Source: Oxalobacteraceae bacterium
GTDB taxonomy: Bacteria; Pseudomonadota; Gammaproteobacteria; Burkholderiales; Burkholderiaceae_D
DNA: 64,000 bases
NCBI GenBank assembly: GCA_027490725.1
Contig: JAIXXN010000040.1
Span: forward strand, 62,001 to 126,000
Direction: 5' to 3'
The translations under genes and the position numbers were made by a program. Each line of letters opens with the position of its first letter. Position 1 is the stretch's first letter. Shown piece after piece: positions 49,086 to 58,465 of the stretch. The notes under the pieces are model-generated. The model did not search any database and was not told the origin of the DNA. It worked only from the letters and a program-made list of their open reading frames with translations.

Positions 49086-49694
49086 TCATGATGCTGAATT
49101 ATGTGTGATATCGTCACGATTTTGAGCGGCGCTATTCCGCTTTCCACGTTCTTTGATGTGGTTTTTTTCCAGTTGGAATCGAACCTGATCGTAATGGATA
49201 GTAGATACCTTGCACAAGCGATCCGCCAAGGTTCTATAGCGCTTGCGCCAAGCTCGCGGTAGACGGGATGGCATAACATCACCAGGCTGTCCTCCCATAT
49301 TTTGGAGCAGGCGATAACGTGTTAGGCGTGCTCGACCTGCGGCACCGGCCGCCAAATTGCTTCGGTATCGCAGCGCATGGCAGTGCCGACACGCCAACTC
49401 CCCACGACGCCAGTATAGTGACTGAAAATTCCCCTCATGCGCGCGAGGGCACTTTAGGAGGGGGCGTAACCGGCTATTCAGGCACGGAACGGCCATAATG
49501 TTAGCCATCCACACCCGACCGCCCAGATGGACCGCTAGGCGCGTTTCTGCCACCACGGCGACCGTGTGCTCATCACCATCAACCAGCACGACCTCGGGCC
49601 GACCTGATGCCTTAACGGCACTCAGCAGCTTGGGTAGGTTCACTTCAAATGCACTTTCCAAGACCGGAACGCGCGGTGCTTTGGGCTTCTTCAT
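49086..49694 (-). CDS. Unknown island protein with degenerate zinc ribbon
   Basis: 202 residues from ATG 49694. The middle part KCPRAHEGNFQSLYWRRGELACRHCHALRYRSNL resembles the zinc-ribbon seen in a family of small proteins of genomic islands and phages; the second knuckle CRHC is intact, the first keeps one Cys only. The rest is Arg-rich. Function unknown. The upstream frame extends to 49727. It is the last gene of the minus-strand block that begins at the AlpA-like gene. Confidence 0.65.
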   Translation of the reverse strand: MKKPKAPRVPVLESAFEVNLPKLLSAVKASGRPEVVLVDGDEHTVAVVAETRLAVHLGGRVWMANIMAVPCLNSRLRPLLKCPRAHEGNFQSLYWRRGELACRHCHALRYRSNLAAGAAGRARLTRYRLLQNMGGQPGDVMPSRLPRAWRKRYRTLADRLCKVSTIHYDQVRFQLEKNHIKERGKRNSAAQNRDDITHNSAS

Positions 49695-49767
49695 TTTTAC
49701 CACCGAAAAGAAAAGCGAACCGGGCACTTTTATGCGCGATTCGCGGTTCGATTAAATCATTGACAGG

Positions 49768-50166
49768 TTACTGCACAGGCACGCAGGCGATTGGACGTTG
49801 GCGGGACCATGACATGCTATAGCTTTGGCCAACTTGGTAACAGATAATACGATCATTGAGATCGCCTAGCAGCTCAACAACACGCTTGTGTAGCATGCGC
49901 TTAACGGCTGAGCACTCCTCCGCTGGCTGATCGAACAGACAATCAAAGCCGATGCGGATAGCCTCACCAATTTCATCGTCCATCAGTTCACCGAGATCCA
50001 TGAACGATAACTGCCGGCCGTAGCGACTTGCACGGAAACGATCAACACCAATATCTGCAAAAAGGTCACGCGCGAGTTTGAGTGCAATTTCACGCGGAAA
50101 ATTCAAGAAGCCACTCGCAGATACTTTGATTTGCGCGCCTTGCGGCGTCGATTTGTTAGGTTTCAT
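49768..50166 (-). CDS. Unknown island protein
   Basis: 132 residues, no signal peptide: a basic N-terminus MKPNKSTPQGAQIKVSASGFLNFPREIALKLARDLFADIGVDRFRASRYGRQL and a C-terminal helical part. No family recognised. It sits in the minus-strand replication block, 277 bases downstream of the primase-helicase gene, with the hexamer cluster between them. Start ATG 50166. Confidence 0.65.
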   Translation of the reverse strand: MKPNKSTPQGAQIKVSASGFLNFPREIALKLARDLFADIGVDRFRASRYGRQLSFMDLGELMDDEIGEAIRIGFDCLFDQPAEECSAVKRMLHKRVVELLGDLNDRIICYQVGQSYSMSWSRQRPIACVPVQ

Positions 50167-50313
50167 TATTTACTTTCAACAAAAGATAGCTGAGACAACG
50201 TTATTTCATATTTTGAGCGGTAGCCCATAATTCGACTGACAAGCGCAGGGTCTAGACGATTTCCCCCTCACGCTGCCGGGGCTTTCGCATTGGTCTCAAG
50301 ACGGTTTTCCAAT

Positions 50314-50429
50314 TTCCCAATTCCCAATTCCCAGTGTTCCCATTTAAGCCAGCTTCAGGAGTGGGAAGGACGGCATTCCCACTTCCAAGGCATCCCACTC
50401 CCCCTATAAGAGGGAGTGGGAACTGGGAA
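50314..50429. other. Cluster of eight TTCCCA/TGGGAA hexamers, candidate origin of the island
   Basis: TTCCCA at 50314, 50321, 50328, 50337 and 50376, TGGGAA at 50362, 50417 and 50424, plus the stem CCCACTCCC/GGGAGTGGG (50394-50420). It lies 15 bases past the primase-helicase stop. Such iterons next to a primase gene are the layout of P4-like origins. Inferred, no experimental support. Confidence 0.5.
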
Positions 50430-50443
50430 GAACCCAAGTATCT

Positions 50444-52480
50444 CTAGGGATGAATCCAAAGCTGGCCTTCGTGTTCACGCAGTAGCCCTTGCTTGACTAG
50501 ACTTTCTATTGCAGCTTTCGCTCGTTCACGCTTCCGTTTCTTATCCACGTCCATCTTCTCAGCAACGGCAACGAGTGCGTCATCAAAAGACATACGCGGA
50601 GGCTCGCCTTGAATGAAGTCACCATCCGATATCGTCAACAGCGCCCACAGAACATCCTTTGCGACAAGTTGTTGCGGCGCCAGTTTCTTTGCTTGTGACA
50701 AAGCGAATGACGGTGTAGTAGAAATCGCCACGCACGAAGTCTCTTCTTCTCCGTCCTCATCCTCCCCCGTCACGACGATCTCCAGTTGAAATGGATTAAT
50801 AGCACCCGTCGCATCATCCTTCGACTTGGAAACCTGCCAAACCGGCCCTGTTACCCCCTTATGCACGCTGATTGCCCCATCCAATGCCGCATACAAACTG
50901 GAGTGCCCGCGTAACCCCTTAGTCGCATCCTTCCCAGTGTGGTGCACAAGGCACACCAGTCCTCCGGTTAACTGCTGGAGCTGCTTAGCAGAAGCGATAA
51001 TTGCGCCCATCTCCGACGAGGAATTTTCGTCTGCACCCGGCGCTGCACGGTTCAAAGTATCTAGAATAATCAGCCCCCCCTGCCCTCCAGCCCTAGAAAT
51101 TGCTGCTGCCAGATCAGGGACATCAGTACCCTTCAGCAAGTCGAATTCCTGAGTAACGAACCGCAAAGCATCGGGCAGAGGCTTTTCGTAATAAATGCTC
51201 CATGCCTTCAACCGTTTGTTGATCCCTGCTTCGCCCTCCAGAACGCAGTAAGTGACGGGACATTGCTTAACCCTCCGGCCGAACCATTGAGGAAATGCTC
51301 CTGCCACTGCAGCAGCCATAGCGAGTACCAAGAAGGACTTGCCACTGCCACTTGGTCCGAACAGTGACGCTAGTCCCGTCGCAGGAAGCAAGCCCTTAAT
51401 CATCCATTGCATCGGCTGTGCATTGCACATTTCCGTTGCGGACAAGAGTTTGTAGCGAGAGGGCACGGGCGCAACTGATCGCAGTAAAGATCTGAGGGCA
51501 GCATCCCCGTGTTCAGTGGCATAGTCATTCGCATCATAGTTAGCAGGCTTTTCCTGAGGCATCCCACACCATGTACAATCCAACATCGCAGCAATAACGC
51601 TTGCTTCCTCCTCCTTGCCTCGATCCGGTACGATCACCAATTTGGCACTGGGATATTTGCCCCGAACTACGCTTGCAACGGTGCGGATCCTTCCCGCTCC
51701 AAAACAAATAACCGCTGGCTCGCCAGTCGCTTGATTACAAGCCCATGCTTGACCAATGCCTTCGACAATGTAAATCGATTTTGCTTCAACAATTTCGCCT
51801 ACAACGTGATATCCGCTCGCAAAGCCCGCTCCCGGCAAATTCAATTTCTTGCCTGAGGATGGAATAAACTGGATGGTTTGAATCAAACCATCTGCGAAGC
51901 ACGGAACAGCAAGCCAACCTGCGACGCTTGCACCTTGGATAGTGAGCATTGGTGCATCCTTAGGGTATTCACGAATGCCATCCGGAATACCCCGCTTCTT
52001 TTGAACATATTTGTGATCCTGTGATGCAGGAATGCAGCGCGACCATATTTCAGATGCCTTCGTATTGAGCATTGCCTTCTCAGGCAGCACTGGCAAGTTC
52101 AGATCCTCTACCCTTTGCCTGCTAAGGTCTATTGAAATGGGCTTAACCTGTACGCTCCAACCAGCGTCCCTTGCTGCGCCAAACAAAGTCCGTGGCGTAA
52201 TTGCCCCTTCGGCCGTAATTGCGTTCCAATCGCTCCTGCATTCACGCTCATTTTTGTAGCCGGGGCCAGCGCTGCTCCAAGCATGGAATGACTCAAATGA
52301 AACCCCCGCGCGTTTTGCGGCGGTTCCCAACGCAATCCATGCAGAACGATCAGCCGGCGGGGGAATAAAAAACAAAGCGTCTGTGGCCGCCTGCACATCT
52401 ACCGTGTAAGGCTCACGTCGCAACGGGAGATGTTTTTTACTAGCTCCGACACCAAACAAGTTCTTCAGATCTCCGCTCAC
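50444..52480 (-). CDS. Primase-helicase of the island (PriCT_2, Toprim, RepA-like ATPase)
   Basis: 678 residues. A PriCT_2-type domain (about 30-105), a Toprim-like domain at about 232-320 (IVEGIGQA with Glu240, VPDRG with Asp286, DANDY at 316-320), and a RecA/RepA-type helicase with Walker A FGPSGSGKS (374-382) and LIILDTLNRA as Walker B, then VHHTGKDATKGLRGHSSL. This is the replication protein of P4-like satellite elements. The start is GTG at 52480, with GGGAGA upstream; it overlaps the preceding stop (GTGA). The C-terminus is a winged helix (VAEKMDVDKKRKRERAKAAIESLVKQGLL). Confidence 0.88.
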   Translation of the reverse strand: MSGDLKNLFGVGASKKHLPLRREPYTVDVQAATDALFFIPPPADRSAWIALGTAAKRAGVSFESFHAWSSAGPGYKNERECRSDWNAITAEGAITPRTLFGAARDAGWSVQVKPISIDLSRQRVEDLNLPVLPEKAMLNTKASEIWSRCIPASQDHKYVQKKRGIPDGIREYPKDAPMLTIQGASVAGWLAVPCFADGLIQTIQFIPSSGKKLNLPGAGFASGYHVVGEIVEAKSIYIVEGIGQAWACNQATGEPAVICFGAGRIRTVASVVRGKYPSAKLVIVPDRGKEEEASVIAAMLDCTWCGMPQEKPANYDANDYATEHGDAALRSLLRSVAPVPSRYKLLSATEMCNAQPMQWMIKGLLPATGLASLFGPSGSGKSFLVLAMAAAVAGAFPQWFGRRVKQCPVTYCVLEGEAGINKRLKAWSIYYEKPLPDALRFVTQEFDLLKGTDVPDLAAAISRAGGQGGLIILDTLNRAAPGADENSSSEMGAIIASAKQLQQLTGGLVCLVHHTGKDATKGLRGHSSLYAALDGAISVHKGVTGPVWQVSKSKDDATGAINPFQLEIVVTGEDEDGEEETSCVAISTTPSFALSQAKKLAPQQLVAKDVLWALLTISDGDFIQGEPPRMSFDDALVAVAEKMDVDKKRKRERAKAAIESLVKQGLLREHEGQLWIHP

Positions 52481-52689
52481 GATGTCTCCCGCTTCGAATC
52501 AAAAACAACCATGGTTTCTGGTGCTAACAGCGACGCATCTTGATGCTGTCTTTTCTTAAAGTGCAGGTTTTCCCTCCCCACCATTGGTTCCAAAAGCGCT
52601 GTGCCAATGGCCGCATACATCGATTCATCCGTATTCATGTTTTTCATTTTGATATGTGTCGTCAGGAAGCGGCCAAAACCCTCCCGCAT
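52477..52689 (-). CDS. Small unknown protein of the replication block
   Basis: 70 residues, polar, starting MREGFGRFLTTHIKMKNM. No family recognised. It overlaps the primase-helicase start (TGA/GTG) and lies 25 bases after the AlpA-like gene, so it is probably translated as part of that operon. Start ATG 52689. Confidence 0.6.
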   Translation of the reverse strand: MREGFGRFLTTHIKMKNMNTDESMYAAIGTALLEPMVGRENLHFKKRQHQDASLLAPETMVVFDSKRETS

Positions 52690-52713
52690 CAGCCGCTTTT
52701 TGAGGTCTGCGAA

Positions 52714-52965
52714 TTAGCCTTGCGACGATTTTTGATTGGATGAAGCTGGTGCATCAAGAGAGTCCACCAGACCCCGGATATCGGAGACACGCCACATCGT
52801 CAAGCGCGAACCGCTCTTGACGCTCGCTGGGAAACGGCCCGACTTAACGCCGGCCCACCAGCACGATTTTTTTACAGGAATAATTGGTGCTATTGGGGGA
52901 TTAGCGTGAGGGTCGCCAATGATCTGCGTAAGGCGCAGGAAACCAATTTCAGGGAGTGTATGCAT
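52714..52965 (-). CDS. AlpA-like helix-turn-helix regulator
   Basis: 83 residues. GFLRLTQIIG...VKKSCWWAGVKSGRFPASVKSGSRLTMWRVSDIRGLVDSL follows the AlpA/phage_AlpA (MerR-like) pattern, with the helix-turn-helix before WWAGVKSGRFP. Such proteins switch on integrase expression or act as excision factors in P4-type elements. First gene of the minus-strand replication operon, at the right side of the island. Start ATG 52965. Confidence 0.85.
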   Translation of the reverse strand: MHTLPEIGFLRLTQIIGDPHANPPIAPIIPVKKSCWWAGVKSGRFPASVKSGSRLTMWRVSDIRGLVDSLDAPASSNQKSSQG

Positions 52966-53077
52966 TTTTTTCTTCGTCTATAAATGGCCGCTGGGGGCCG
53001 ACGAAGTGCATTCTGGAGGAAAAAAAACGAGAGAAAACCGAATTCGTTTTCTTGAAAGCGGAATTCGGTTTTTAGCC

Positions 53078-53671
53078 TCAACGACTATAAGTCTCCCTCG
53101 CTACTTTCGCTTGCCTCGCAATGCCGCGTAACGTGTCAAGACTCAGCTTGCAGCCAATTTCTTCAACCCTCTCCAGCAAGTTGCTGGCCGCATGCCTGTC
53201 GAGGTCGAGATCATCGGACTTGCAGAGGGCTGCAATCACAATCAAGAGCGAATTGCGCTCCTTGGAGTGAAGACGCTCCTCCGGCATGGCGGCGACTGCC
53301 GAGGATTCCGTCGAACAGTCTAAACAACCGTGCCGAACTTTGATTTGAGGGGGGTGTTGATAATGCCAGCCGAAGTGGAAAAATATATCAGCGGTGTCAC
53401 CGGAAATCGCTCTAAAATCTGGAGTGCCCCCGCCAAATTGACCAGAAATATAGTGCTGTCTGCCCATAGCCAGAGCATCCAAAATTGCCGGTATTTCTTC
53501 GCTTTCCGGCGAGTGCCAGACTAGCCGGCCGAGCCGGCCAACACTGTAGATGCCAAAGCGTTCTATCGAAGTTGCCAATGCTCCGAAACCGAACTGCTTG
53601 ATATGCATTAAAAGAGGAACGAAACCACTTTCGTAAAGATCGTCGAGCTGGGGGACTGCTTCTTGCGGCAT
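53078..53671 (-). CDS. Unknown island protein with C-terminal helical domain
   Basis: 197 residues from ATG 53671, which has AAGGAAA 4 bases upstream; the frame extends to 53716. The C-terminal 65 residues (KERNSLLIVIAALCKSDDLDLDRHAASNLLERVEEIGCKLSLDTLRGIARQAKV) look like a helical domain common at the end of island and phage proteins of unknown role. No known catalytic motif. It lies at the right end, before the gap that holds the right att repeats. Confidence 0.65.
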   Translation of the reverse strand: MPQEAVPQLDDLYESGFVPLLMHIKQFGFGALATSIERFGIYSVGRLGRLVWHSPESEEIPAILDALAMGRQHYISGQFGGGTPDFRAISGDTADIFFHFGWHYQHPPQIKVRHGCLDCSTESSAVAAMPEERLHSKERNSLLIVIAALCKSDDLDLDRHAASNLLERVEEIGCKLSLDTLRGIARQAKVARETYSR

Positions 53672-54117
53672 TAATTTTCCTTGCGTTGTGGGTCTCCATA
53701 GCCGGATATCGGCCATAGATATATTTAAGAAGCCTCACGCAAACTGCTGTGCGAAACTCCGAATTTCCCACGCTGTGATGAGCAATCAATACGAATATAG
53801 ATTGCTCTCCAACGTGAGGGCTTTTGATCGGACTACCAGCCGAAGTACAGACCGACACATACGTTGTCGTAGGTGTCGTCCTATAAAGACCTCACGTTCC
53901 ACAAAAAAAATAAAGCTAATAAACATTCAGAAATTTGCTTAAACAAAAGCTCGCCCCCACACACCGGAAGCTAATAACAAAAAAAAGACCAACTCAAGGT
54001 TGGCCTATCACTCTAACTTTGCTACGACCCCACGATTACAGTACTAAAAAAAACGTGGGTAAAAACATGGGTAGAATCAACAATTTAGCTCAGAACCTGC
54101 ATGGATTCGGGGTGTCT
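53672..54117. other. Right end of the island, 446 bases without a gene
   Basis: AT-rich. It holds the right copies of the end repeats (GTGGGTAA 54055-54062, ACATGGGTAGAA 54065-54076) and runs into the att core in the tRNA. I see no gene. Confidence 0.5.
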
Positions 54118-54131
54118 GGCGGAAGCGGTGA
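54118..54131. repeat. Right attachment site of the island (3' end of tRNA-Ser)
   Basis: TGGCGGAAGCGGTG, the encoded CCA end and the last acceptor/T-arm bases of tRNA-Ser; identical to 41908-41921. Confidence 0.8.
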
Positions 54132-54207
54132 GATTCGAACTCACGAACAGTTTAACCCGTCGCTAGTTTTCAAGACTAGTGCCTTCAACCACTCGGCCAC
54201 GCTTCCT
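54118..54207 (-). tRNA. tRNA-Ser(TGA)
   Basis: A 90-base class II tRNA: acceptor GGAAGCG/CGCTTCC, anticodon loop CTTGAAA with TGA, a long variable arm, T-arm GTGAG-TTCGAAT-CTCAC, CCA encoded. A TATAAT lies at 54224-54219 upstream. Its original terminator now lies at 41880-41907. Confidence 0.95.
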
Positions 54208-54266
54208 TGCGTCCAATATTATACAGTCTCCCCCGCCTCTTGGGGATGCTTTCCCACCTTCAAACC

Positions 54267-56351
54267 TCAGGCGGCTCGACTACCTTGCTCTAAGCCCAGA
54301 TTTTTCCGCAGTGCGATTTCAAATGCGTCCGCTTCTAGCGGTCTTGCAAATAGGTATCCTTGCACTTCGTCACATCCGGATTTCTGCAGGAATGCTAGCT
54401 GCTCCTGCGTTTCGACGCCTTCGGCGATCACTTTGTGCTTGAGTTGCCGGGCGATGCTGATGATGGTGTTCGCGATCGCGCAGTCATTCGCGTCGCCGGG
54501 AATGCCGATGGTGAACGAGCGGTCGATTTTCAACGTGTCGATCGGGAAGCGCTTCAGATACGATAGGCTGGAATAGCCGGTGCCAAAGTCGTCCAGCGAT
54601 AGCGTCACGCCGAGCGCTGCGATCTGGTCCATGATGCCGATCACGCGGTCGATGTTGTTCATCAGCGTGCTTTCGGTGATCTCCAGTTCCAGCCACGCGG
54701 CATCCAGGCCGTAGCGCTGCAAGGTGGCTGCAACCCGTGCTGGTAGTCCGGCCGTGAATTCGCGTGCCGAGACGTTGACCGCTAGCCGCACCGGCGCTAG
54801 GCCCGCCAGTTGCCAGCGCTGGGCCTGCGCACACGCCGCTTCCAGTACCCATTCGCCAACCTGGACTACCAGACCGGTCGCTTCGGCCAGCGGGATGAAT
54901 TCGGCCGGCGGCACCAGTCCGCGCTGCGGATGACGCCAGCGTACCAGCGCTTCGGCGCCAATGATCAGGCCGCTGGCTATGTCGAATTTGGGCTGATAGT
55001 GCAACAGCAATTCACTATTGCTGAGCGCCTGCCGCAGGCCGGTTTCTATCCGCATGCGCTCCTGCATGCCCTGGTTCATGTCCTGACTGTAAAACGCCAC
55101 ATGGTCGCCTTCGGCACCACCTTCCTGCTTGGCGCGATACATGGCGATATCCGCCAGCCGCAACAGGGTTTCGGCGTCGCTGCCATCCTGCGGATAGACG
55201 CTGATGCCAATGCTGCCGCCCACCCGCAAATCGTGACCATCGATCAGGAACGGCGTGTTGAGCGTACCCAGCAGCTTCTGCGCCACCATGCTCGCTTCGA
55301 AGTGCTGGCCTATGTCAAACAGGCCGACAGCAAACTCGTCACCACCAAGCCGCGCCACCAGATCCTGATCGCGCAGCACGGCGCGGAAGCGCAGCGCAAC
55401 TTCCTGCAGCAGCGCGTCACCAATGGTGCGCCCCAGCGTGTCGTTGATCAGCTTGAAGCGGTTCAAGTCGATAAACAGGACGCAGCCGTGCAGCTTGCTG
55501 CGCTGGGCCACCGTCAGCGCCTGATCGACCAGCTTGGTCAGCAAGGTGCGATTGGGCAGATTGGTCAGCGCGTCGTAATACGCCAGATGGTGGATGCGTT
55601 CTTCCGCCTGCTTGCGCTCGGTAATATCGGTCAGGTAGGCGATCAGGCCGATCGGCCGGCCGTGCTTGTCACGCAGGGGCGACAGCGACAGGCTGGCCCA
55701 GAATACTTCGCCGGACTTCTTTTTGCGACGCACTTCCATCAGCCGGCCACCCTGCTCGAGAAAGGTATCGTTGACACTCTCGTCTTCGTCTTCGTAGAGG
55801 AACAGGATGTTGCGACCGATCGCTTCCACCGAGCTGTAGCCGAACAGCCGTTCGGCGCCTTTATTCCAGCTGATGATGAAGCCGCTCATGTCCATGGTCA
55901 GCACGGATTCATGAATGTGATCGAGTATCTGTGCCTGATGCTGGAGTTGCGATTCCACTTGCACGTAGGCGTGGCTGGAACGCTGCGCCAGCGACTGGGC
56001 GTGCAGCACGCCGGCGGCAAGGTGAGCCAGCGCCAGCAGATGGGCGCGGTCCAGCGCGCTATAGTCGGCGCGCCCGGACACGACGAAGCGGCCAAAACTC
56101 TGCTCTTCGTAGCAGATCTCCTGCGTCAGACTGGGGACGGCGGCATCATTGGCTGCCAGAACTTCAACCACGGGCGGCTCCAGCAGCAGCGCCTGCGGGT
56201 CGAGAGGAATGAATTCACCTAACGGGCTGTGCATCACACTGCGCACGATACGCCCCAGTTCCTCGCTCAACGCCTCCCCACGCAAGCGCAACACCGCGTC
56301 ACAGAGTGCCGCGCTGTTACTCAGGAAATCGGAGGATGGAGGCGCGAGCAT
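54267..56351 (-). CDS. PAS-GGDEF-EAL cyclic-di-GMP enzyme
   Basis: 694 residues. An N-terminal GAF-like region (about 1-130), a PAS domain (about 130-250), a GGDEF domain with the intact GGDEF signature preceded by an I-site RDQD five residues before, and an EAL domain with [36 protein letters not shown] and QGY. Both catalytic sites look complete, so the protein could make and break c-di-GMP; the balance cannot be told. There are no membrane segments, so a soluble sensor. It follows the HDOD gene by 3 bases, and the two are probably co-transcribed. Confidence 0.92.
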   Translation of the reverse strand: MLAPPSSDFLSNSAALCDAVLRLRGEALSEELGRIVRSVMHSPLGEFIPLDPQALLLEPPVVEVLAANDAAVPSLTQEICYEEQSFGRFVVSGRADYSALDRAHLLALAHLAAGVLHAQSLAQRSSHAYVQVESQLQHQAQILDHIHESVLTMDMSGFIISWNKGAERLFGYSSVEAIGRNILFLYEDEDESVNDTFLEQGGRLMEVRRKKKSGEVFWASLSLSPLRDKHGRPIGLIAYLTDITERKQAEERIHHLAYYDALTNLPNRTLLTKLVDQALTVAQRSKLHGCVLFIDLNRFKLINDTLGRTIGDALLQEVALRFRAVLRDQDLVARLGGDEFAVGLFDIGQHFEASMVAQKLLGTLNTPFLIDGHDLRVGGSIGISVYPQDGSDAETLLRLADIAMYRAKQEGGAEGDHVAFYSQDMNQGMQERMRIETGLRQALSNSELLLHYQPKFDIASGLIIGAEALVRWRHPQRGLVPPAEFIPLAEATGLVVQVGEWVLEAACAQAQRWQLAGLAPVRLAVNVSAREFTAGLPARVAATLQRYGLDAAWLELEITESTLMNNIDRVIGIMDQIAALGVTLSLDDFGTGYSSLSYLKRFPIDTLKIDRSFTIGIPGDANDCAIANTIISIARQLKHKVIAEGVETQEQLAFLQKSGCDEVQGYLFARPLEADAFEIALRKNLGLEQGSRAA

Positions 56352-56354
56352 CGC

Positions 56355-57521
56355 TTATATATTCCGGCTCACCTGAATCGCCCACTGGTGGGCCTGCAAT
56401 TGTCCGGCCCAGTAGGTTTCGGCATCAATACCTGCCTGCTCCAGCCCGGCACGGGTCGGCTGCTCCACCAGCTTCAGCAGTTCACCCAGCGCGCCGCCGC
56501 GATCCAGCAAGGCCATCACCACATCCAGATCCAGGCTGAGGGCGGCGACGATTTCCGTCATCGGCATATCCAGCAACACGTCCAGCAGCGAGAACACACC
56601 CGTGACAAAGGCCATGTCCAGCTGGTCGCGATCCCAGTCCAGCGCCTTGCCCAGCGCTTCCATCTGGGCCGCACGCAAAGCTGCCAGCGGCAGCAGAGGA
56701 TTGGCTTTGCCATCGTCCTGCTGACGCGCGTACAGCAACAGTTGCAGCCAGCGCTGCAACTGGCGGCGCCCCAGCACATTGATGGCTTGTGCGAAGCTGT
56801 GTATCGGCGAATTCAGGGCAAATGCGGCCGAGTTCACCAGTTTCAGCAAGTGATACGACAGCGCTGGATCCTGCTTGAGCAAGACTTCCAGTTCGCGCGA
56901 GTCGGCATCGCGGGCCAGCAATCCCAGCAAAGCCAGCAGGCGTTTGCGCGAGGTGCCGTCATTGGCGTTCAGGTCGCGCGGCGGATGCAGCGCGAAGTCG
57001 CCACTGAACCAGGCGAAGCCAGCTTTGGCGCATTCACCGATCCGCGCTTCGCTGGACATGCCGCTTGCCAGATGGGGACCGGGCTGGCCGATCAGCGCCA
57101 GCGTCGGCGGTAAGCTGCTTGCAGCGTCGAAGCTCAGCGAGCGCGCGCCGCACAGCGTGGCGGCCATGCCGGCCAGTCCATCGATCATGATGCGGTAGCC
57201 TGCTTCGGCATAGCCGGCCAGTTTCTTTTGCACGGCCACGTCCGCCACCGCAGCCGCGGGCACCCGCAACACGATGCGGTTAGGCGGCAAGTCCTGCAGT
57301 TGCGATAATTCCAGTGCGGCCGGATTGGGCACGGGCAGTATGCAGTCCAGTGGTAACAATGCGCCGAGCACATCGTCTGTTTTCAGCAACGCCAGCGCGG
57401 CCTGCCAGACATCACCCGCATCAGCCGAGGGCTCAAGCGATAGCGCCACCCACTCGTTGTGCGCGTTGGAAACCGCTTGCAATGCCACTAGGGGGAACAG
57501 GCTCGATTCGGACGCAGACAT
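56355..57521 (-). CDS. HDOD domain protein with degenerate EAL N-terminus
   Basis: 388 residues from ATG 57521 (AAGAGAA upstream). The first 150 residues carry a degenerate EAL-like fold (LPPNRIVLRVPAAAVADVAVQKKLAGYAEAGYRIMID) without catalytic residues. The HDOD domain from about 190 has SYHLLKLVNSAAFALNSPIHSFAQAINVLGRRQLQRWLQLLLYAR. HDOD proteins are signalling adaptors without phosphohydrolase activity. It is organised like YuxH-type proteins and sits with the GGDEF-EAL gene, pointing to a shared c-di-GMP role. Confidence 0.85.
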   Translation of the reverse strand: MSASESSLFPLVALQAVSNAHNEWVALSLEPSADAGDVWQAALALLKTDDVLGALLPLDCILPVPNPAALELSQLQDLPPNRIVLRVPAAAVADVAVQKKLAGYAEAGYRIMIDGLAGMAATLCGARSLSFDAASSLPPTLALIGQPGPHLASGMSSEARIGECAKAGFAWFSGDFALHPPRDLNANDGTSRKRLLALLGLLARDADSRELEVLLKQDPALSYHLLKLVNSAAFALNSPIHSFAQAINVLGRRQLQRWLQLLLYARQQDDGKANPLLPLAALRAAQMEALGKALDWDRDQLDMAFVTGVFSLLDVLLDMPMTEIVAALSLDLDVVMALLDRGGALGELLKLVEQPTRAGLEQAGIDAETYWAGQLQAHQWAIQVSRNI

Positions 57522-57762
57522 CAGATTCTCTTGGAAGGTTGAGCTCACAATCTTAGTGGAAGAATTAACATAAAGCAATCAATTACCATCAGGCAGGATT
57601 GTGATTTAAATTAATACCAATCTAAGACCAGTAAACATTATGCAGTAAAGTAAAAAAATAACGATCCGCAATATAGCAGAGTTCGATGCACAAACCCGTA
57701 CAGTTGAAAATTGCTCAACGGAATTAGAAGAGACACTCTGTTTCCACACAACAACGCCGACC

Positions 57763-58404
57763 TTAGCCGTTCTGAACGGCAAAACGAATCAGCTCCGCCT
57801 GGCCTTCGATGCCCAGTTTGCGCTTGATGTTGAGGCGGTGGGTTTCCACGGTACGCACACTCAGGTCCAGAGCCCGGGCAATCTGCTTGTTCGATTCGCC
57901 GCGCGCCAGATGGCGCAGCACCTCCTGCTCGCGAGTGGTGAGCTGCATATCCGGGATTTGCGGCTGGGCCAGCTGGCGGGCCAGCGCGGCGCTGTAATAG
58001 ATTCCGCCAGACATCACCGTTTCGATTGCCAGCACGATATCCTTGCCCGGCGCATCTTTCAGCACATAGCCACGGGCCCCGGCGCGTATCGCCTGCGACA
58101 CGTACTCGAGCTTGTCATGCATGGACAGGATCAGCACGGCAATGCGGGGAAACGCGGCGCGAAACTGTGCGGTCGCCTCGATCCCGTTGGTATCGCGCAT
58201 ATTAATATCCATCAGCACCAGATCAACCTCGAACTGGGCCGCCTGCTCCAGCGCTTCGGCCGCGCCACCGGCCTCCGCCACCACCCGGAATTGGGGCATG
58301 GCCTCCAGCCGGGCGCGCAGTCCGTCGCGCACCAGCGGGTGATCGTCCACCAGCAGAATTTTGATCGTCCCCGTCATCGTCGCTACTTTCTCTACTGAGT
58401 TCAT
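57763..58404 (-). CDS. NarL/FixJ-type response regulator
   Basis: 213 residues. A receiver domain with Asp21/Asp22 (VDDH) and the phosphorylated Asp66 (LVLMDINM), and a LuxR-type helix-turn-helix at the C-terminus (LTTREQEVLRHLARGESNKQIARALDLSVRTVETHRLNIKRKLG). Its partner is the kinase 61 bases upstream. Together they lie divergent from cstA, which they may control. ATG 58404 is used; ATG 58377 is also possible. Confidence 0.92.
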   Translation of the reverse strand: MNSVEKVATMTGTIKILLVDDHPLVRDGLRARLEAMPQFRVVAEAGGAAEALEQAAQFEVDLVLMDINMRDTNGIEATAQFRAAFPRIAVLILSMHDKLEYVSQAIRAGARGYVLKDAPGKDIVLAIETVMSGGIYYSAALARQLAQPQIPDMQLTTREQEVLRHLARGESNKQIARALDLSVRTVETHRLNIKRKLGIEGQAELIRFAVQNG

Positions 58405-58465
58405 CTTGAAGTTCTCTGAAGGCGCTGCTGATTGTCGCGTGTATCCGGTCTGGCTGGCGCAGGCT

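Larger units (their letters stand above)
41908..54131. mobile_element. Genomic island integrated in tRNA-Ser(TGA), about 12.2 kb
   Basis: Bounded by 14-base direct repeats, with a tyrosine integrase 134 bases inside the left end and tRNA-Ser at the right. The right part carries an excision/replication-type module (AlpA-like regulator, a small protein, primase-helicase); the middle carries cargo: PEP-CTERM protein, small unknown genes, serine resolvase, SIR2 protein, zinc-ribbon protein. Much of 44.3-49.1 kb is visibly richer in A+T than the flanking chromosome. There are no phage structural or conjugation genes, so it is of the P4-like satellite or integrative-island type. Confidence 0.85.

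Noticed and set aside
50252..50437. 61-codon minus-strand frame
   Set aside because: It is read through the TTCCCA/TGGGAA repeats and is better explained as non-coding repeat DNA.
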